Shown one piece after another: positions 60,023 through 64,000 of a DNA stretch of 64,000 nt. Made by a program: the position numbers and the translations under genes. The DNA lies in assembly GCA_002110485.1 (NCBI GenBank), contig MOWL01000023.1, positions 930,001 to 994,000 on the forward strand, in the 5' to 3' direction. Position 1 is the stretch's first letter. Every line of letters starts with the position of its first letter. The notes under the pieces are model-generated. The model saw nothing but the letters and a program-made list of their open reading frames with translations, searched no databases and was not told the DNA's origin. The DNA is from Emergomyces orientalis. Taxonomy: Eukaryota > Ascomycota > Eurotiomycetes > Onygenales > Ajellomycetaceae.

Positions 60023-60605
60023 TTTTTGTAGGTAGATGGATACGAGAGCGGGTAGGCAGGCAGCGAGTTTGCGACAAACAACTGACGGAGCTATTTGGGG
60101 GCGGGTTGATTTTTGGAGGTGAAGAAGGGAGTTCGTATAGAACAGTGAAGGTTTGATAACTCAGGAGAGGCTCGAAAGCTGACGATGGATGTGGTGTTAT
60201 TTGGGCAGGGACTTGATGACGATGTTGATTGTTGCTGAGTTTGTTGCTTGTGAGAGATTCGAGGTTGGAGGCGGACCGACGTCAAGTCCGGTTAAGATGG
60301 ACGAGAGCTATATTTACACTACAACGACGATCCCGAAGGTATATGGTTTTATTGTTCTAATTGCCCTGCTGAACTTGCGTATATTTTCAGATCATCAAAT
60401 AACATGCCGGTAAATAAAGTCTTTGATATTCTATACTTATCTCTCCCGGAATATTCGGTGAAACATCATGACATCAACAAACGACATGAAGCTCCAACCC
60501 AGATTGCTCATTAATTTCCCCATTACATGTAACCCTTACATGAGGGGATAAGTTCCTAGTTCTATCATTTTCGTCGTTTCTCATTAATAAAGTGACATAA
60601 AACTT
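60023..60605. promoter_or_regulatory. Promoter of the V-ATPase subunit f gene
   Basis: 583 bp between the start of the V-ATPase subunit gene and the stop of HIS6, both on minus. No specific motif named. Confidence 0.5.
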
Positions 60606-61633
60606 CTAGCTTCCATTCACTTTATTCCACTCCACACATTCCGCAAAAGTCACCCCAGATCCGCCAAATATATCAAGGGCGCTTCCAATCGTCAAGTCCA
60701 CTTTGCCTCCGCTACTTGACTTGACACGGTCGAGATCTCCCAGGTTCCTTCCACCACCAGCATACGTTACTGGGATGGTGCACCATTCCGCCAGTTTTGA
60801 TACCAGCGTTTCGTCTATTCCTTGCTGCAGACCCTCAACGTCTGCAGCATGGATAAGGAATTCGGAGCAATATGGCTCGAGCATTGCGACGGTTTCTATA
60901 AACCGGGTCAGTAAATACCGCGACTCGAGTTCCTTTTAATATATATAGAAATATGTACCTTGCGTGATTTCCATTTCCGTTATCGTCTGCCACCTGTTCA
61001 TGGCAACAAACCACGAGTCTCCCTTCTTCCGACAACTCAAATCTAGCACTAATTTGGACTTGTCATTCCCAAGCGCGGAGAGTATCGTCTGTAATCGCTC
61101 AAGAGAGAACCGTCCCTCAGGAAACAGGTAGGAAGTAATAACCACCTACTATTCATTTCAGGGTATGAGCCACTATGCCTAGCACTGTAGAGCAAAAAAG
61201 AAAACATACGAAAAAAAGAAAAAAACCGCAGGGGCAAAGTATCACGTTGAAATAATATGGAGAACGAATGAATAAGCAACTATCAAACAGTATGCAGAAA
61301 AGAAAAAGCAAGAATTAGATAAACTAAACAGACCTTCTCGGCACCAGCTTCTATCCAATATCGGGCATTCTTGTCATTGATGCCACCAGCGACTTGCAGA
61401 CCTCCCGGCCAGGCGGCCAGCGCTTCCCTTGCAGCCTCTTCATTGCCTCCTCCAAGCATCACAACATGTCCGCCCGTCAAGCCATGTTCCTTGTAGAGCG
61501 TCGCGAAATATCCGGCAGGGTCGGAGGATATGTAGTTCGTCTTCAATTCCCCCGGTTTGGAGGTCAACGTACCGCCAACGATCTGCTTGACCTGGCCCGC
61601 ATGCAAATCAATGCATGGGCGAAAACGAGTCAT
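60606..61633 (-). CDS. HIS6: ProFAR isomerase, histidine biosynthesis
   Basis: Three exons on the minus strand: 61633-61334, 61145-60959, 60895-60606; 258 aa, close to the yeast enzyme. The cytosolic enzyme isomerises phosphoribosylformimino-AICAR phosphate (fourth step of histidine synthesis). It starts M-T-R-F-R-P-C-I-D-L-H-A-G-Q-V-K-Q-I-V-G-G, with the catalytic Asp in the first strand. Then come G-G-H-V-V-M-L-G-G-G-N (phosphate loop), L-Q-V-A-G-G-I-N, and in the last exon L-I-H-A-A-D-V-E-G-L with the second catalytic Asp, then Y-A-G-G-G-R-N and T-I-G-S-A-L-D-I-F-G-G. This eukaryotic form differs from bacterial HisA by longer loops. The second exon's acceptor is the second of two overlapping AGs (GAATAGTAG). 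The start is 251 bp from the divergent FAF1 start. Confidence 0.97.
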
Positions 61634-61884
61634 CCTCTTTTCCTTCTTTTAGACTAGCGATTCCGAAATCCTTGACCAGTAGTAGTGTTGAGCGTCATAA
61701 AGATGTAGTTTAGTTGTGGAATTATCGGCTTTCTGTTTAGAGCTTGAAATCACGTGCTTTAAATCTCCGTCACGATGACTGAAGTTCGGCGAAATATTCA
61801 AGATTTCTTTCTTCACACAATTCTGATTATTTACTTTCAATAGACACCACGAAAACGCCCCGAATTGGAGGGTAAATACATACA
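61634..61884. promoter_or_regulatory. Shared divergent promoter, HIS6 / FAF1
   Basis: 251 bp between the two start codons. It contains CACGTG at 61751-61756 and a TGACTGA at 61776-61782, one base off the Gcn4/CpcA consensus TGACTCA. Cross-pathway control of HIS6 from this site is plausible but unproven. Confidence 0.55.
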
Positions 61885-62946
61885 ATGCTGGGCAAAAGAA
61901 AGCGCGATGTCGCTGTTGTGACGAGACAAATACGTGACGAGGCGGACAGCAACCTTCAAAGCCCATCCTCCTCAACAGATGAAGCACAAGATCTTCTCCG
62001 CAGAGTCTTCGAGGCTAGATTTGGACCAGTGGAAGCACTTGTGAAGCCGATAGCTGCTAAACCGGAAGAACCCTCACGTCCTTCTTCAGTAGAAGTAGAC
62101 GACGACGAGTGGGAAGGTCTTTCAGATGAAGCCGATAATGATAATGCCGACGAGGAGCGCCATACTGCGGAAGTCATCGAGCACACGACTTCATGGGTCT
62201 CAGCAAAAGATATTTTAGACAAACAGGCGCGGAAAGCATTTATGGTGCGTTTCACTTCATTATATTCCTGTTTCATTAAAGATTGATGGGTAAAAACCAA
62301 AAGCGCAAAACATTACGGGAACTAATAATTCTCCCATGCCCCGCAGACCTCAAAGCCACCATCATACTCCGAGGCAGCAAGGAACTCAAAAAAGACGAAG
62401 ATGTCAGGAACAGCGGGTGATGCCACTGAAGATCAAACCATGGATGCTGAAAACCTGAAAAACGACCTTGCGTTACAAAGACTCCTGAAAGAATCGCATC
62501 TACTCGAAGGCGCTGATGACCTTAACCCAACCGGTGCAAACCGGCACCGCGCCATCGATCTACGTATGCAATCTGCAGGAGCTAAATCATCATTATTCAC
62601 ACAAACGAAAATGCCTATGTCGCATCGCAAAGGGATTATTGTAAAGGCGAGCAAGAAAGAAGAGACGCGACGGAGAGAAGCGAAGGAGAATGGGATTATC
62701 CTTGAGAAACCTTCATTTTCCACAGCTGGTAAAAGTAAGAATGGCAGTGGTGGGGGTGGTGCTGTGCGCAGAGAAAGGGGTATTGGGGGACCTTCCGTTG
62801 GGAAGTTTGCTGGTGGGACGCTACGGCTGAGTAAAAAGGATATTTCTGATATACAAGGGCCGAGAAGGGGGGGGTCGAAGTCAGGAAGAGGGGGAGGGAG
62901 AGGCGGAGGGAGAGGCGGAGGAAGGGGAAGAGGGAAACATAATTGA
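61885..62946 (+). CDS. FAF1: Faf1-like 40S ribosome-assembly protein
   Basis: Two exons: 61885-62244 and 62347-62946; 319 aa. The yeast relative, Faf1, is a nucleolar factor for pre-18S rRNA processing. The N-terminal part has an acidic stretch (D-D-D-E-W-E-G-L-S-D-E-A) and L-L-R-R-V-F-E-A-R-F-G. The diagnostic part is D-A-E-N-L-K-N-D-L-A-L-Q-R-L-L-K-E-S-H-L-L, then M-P-M-S-H-R-K-G-I-I-V-K-A-S-K-K-E-E-T-R-R-R-E-A-K-E-N-G-I-I-L. Near the end T-L-R-L-S-K-K-D-I-S-D-I is another family match. The C terminus is an RGG-type tail of repeated G-G-R-G-G-G-R, common in nucleolar RNA-binding proteins and not in the yeast protein as I remember it. Conservation is modest, so identity rests on motif order. 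It shares a promoter with HIS6. Confidence 0.87.
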
Positions 62947-64000
62947 CGTATCATCTCGAGTTGAAGATATTATTTCATCTGAAGGGTCTAGACGCGAAAG
63001 GGAGACGGCATTCCGCCAACCGTACAGAGCACAAATCCGAGCGACTGGATGCCCCTTGTAACTGCTACTTGGCATAACCGGAACTCTGAGTTAGGATGAC
63101 CAAGTTTCGACACAAGTCTGTGAGCTCGGGAAAGTAGTTAGGAGAACCCAACAACAATCCCCAGGCTTGTTTCAGGATATGCCAGCGGGTTTCGTCATAC
63201 CGCTAAGCCTGGAAAACTAGATGCCGGCGTGGGATTTGTGGATACCCAGACTACCCAAACTACCAGCCCTTGCCGAAAGCCTGCTATTATACCCATATAT
63301 GTATTGGTGCTGAGCTTCAGCGAAGAAACCGAACTTCGCAGCTTTCCTTTCCCTTGCAGAGTTGCAAGGCTCTGGAGTCCAGCCGCCAACCAAGCTAGAG
63401 TTTCAGATATGGCGGCCGATGGTTGTGGACGAAACAAAATAACCTCTTAGTGGGACTGGACCAGTTCAAAATATCCTGGCATATATGGCTGGATAGTGAA
63501 TGCGCTTGAATATTCGAGAATCAACCCCTTCTCCTCCGATTCGTTGCATTGAAATGGAACTGCATGCATGTATGTGTGCATAATGTTATATACCCGGGTG
63601 CCTTTTAGACAATAGGTTTCAGTTGACTCAACCAACCCTCCTACAGTTTCGATCTTCTACCTGTTAAGTTTAAACTTTTGAAGCAGAAGGTAGTATGGTT
63701 GTTAAATATCTGTGCTTTTCTGAATGCCGGAGGTAGTTAGTCAATATATTGAAGAGTAATACCCAGGAACCAAAGTCAGAATACATGATTAATTCCAGGA
63801 GAACGAACCAAAACGAGTGACCCCTATATCTAGTAACGTTCTTGAGGCACTATGCAACAGGGTAGTATTTTGTGTGGGAAAGATGACAAACATCTCGGAG
63901 TGATGTGTGGAAGCCCACATATCACCACTCTCTGCCCCGGTCCTGCTTTAATAAGTATTTTGGTTTTGGTTTCTAGGACGTCGTTGTAATATGGTATCTG
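62947..64000. other. Right-edge intergenic, no gene recognised
   Basis: 3' flank of FAF1 followed by about 1 kb without a recognised coding or RNA gene on either strand. Confidence 0.6.

Noticed and set aside
1..64000. CRISPR arrays, operons, phage or transposon genes
   Set aside because: No repeat-spacer pattern, no transposase or reverse-transcriptase motif and no terminal repeats were seen; the gene structure is eukaryotic.

Overview
This is a nuclear genome segment from a filamentous ascomycete. Genes are short-intron rich (about 50-250 nt, GT...AG), coding stretches are GC-richer than the flanks, and intergenic DNA is full of homopolymers and microsatellites. The gene set (fungal uL2, ADO1, HIS6, LSC1, ELP3, Mtr-type permease, LaeA-like methyltransferase, DUF1770-type protein) points to Pezizomycotina. 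Eurotiomycetes, possibly Onygenales, is my best guess, from remembered resemblance of the proteins; no search was run.

Layout. 0-5.4 kb: a small Spo12-like gene in otherwise empty DNA. 5.4-11.1 kb: an acyl-CoA dehydrogenase and an Est1/SMG7-like protein, both on +. 13-16 kb: adenosine kinase (-) divergent from a DUF1770-type protein (+). 16.8-22 kb: a DDT/WHIM-like chromatin protein (-) and ribosomal protein uL2 (+). 25-31 kb: a fungal Ada-type phosphotriester-repair/AraC protein (+) and a ten-exon amino-acid permease (-). 31-41.5 kb: a gene-poor, AT-rich stretch holding only a LaeA-like methyltransferase (-) and an oxidoreductase with a frameshift (+). 41.5-46.2 kb: a BAR-domain protein (+) and an HNH-nuclease-type protein (-). 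47.5-52.4 kb: a large SNF2/Sth1-class chromatin remodeller with a long polyglutamine tract. 54.5-63 kb: a compact housekeeping block with LSC1 (-) and ELP3 (+) divergent, V-ATPase subunit f (-), then HIS6 (-) and FAF1 (+) divergent.

The genes do not form an operon or a clear cluster; most are independent housekeeping functions (chromatin, translation, TCA cycle, histidine and purine metabolism). Recurring architecture is the divergent pair with a 250-420 bp shared promoter. Exon models were built by hand from splice consensus, reading phase and remembered family sequence; each listed total is a multiple of three, but start codons of the Est1-like gene and the N-terminal exon of the HNH gene are uncertain. 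No tRNA, rRNA, CRISPR array or intact transposon was recognised. The less ordinary items are the eukaryotic Ada-type protein, the frameshifted oxidoreductase, the exactly duplicated TGACTCA-containing element upstream of the remodeller, a GC-rich hairpin-bearing island near 53.7 kb, and exons as short as 14 and 16 nt.
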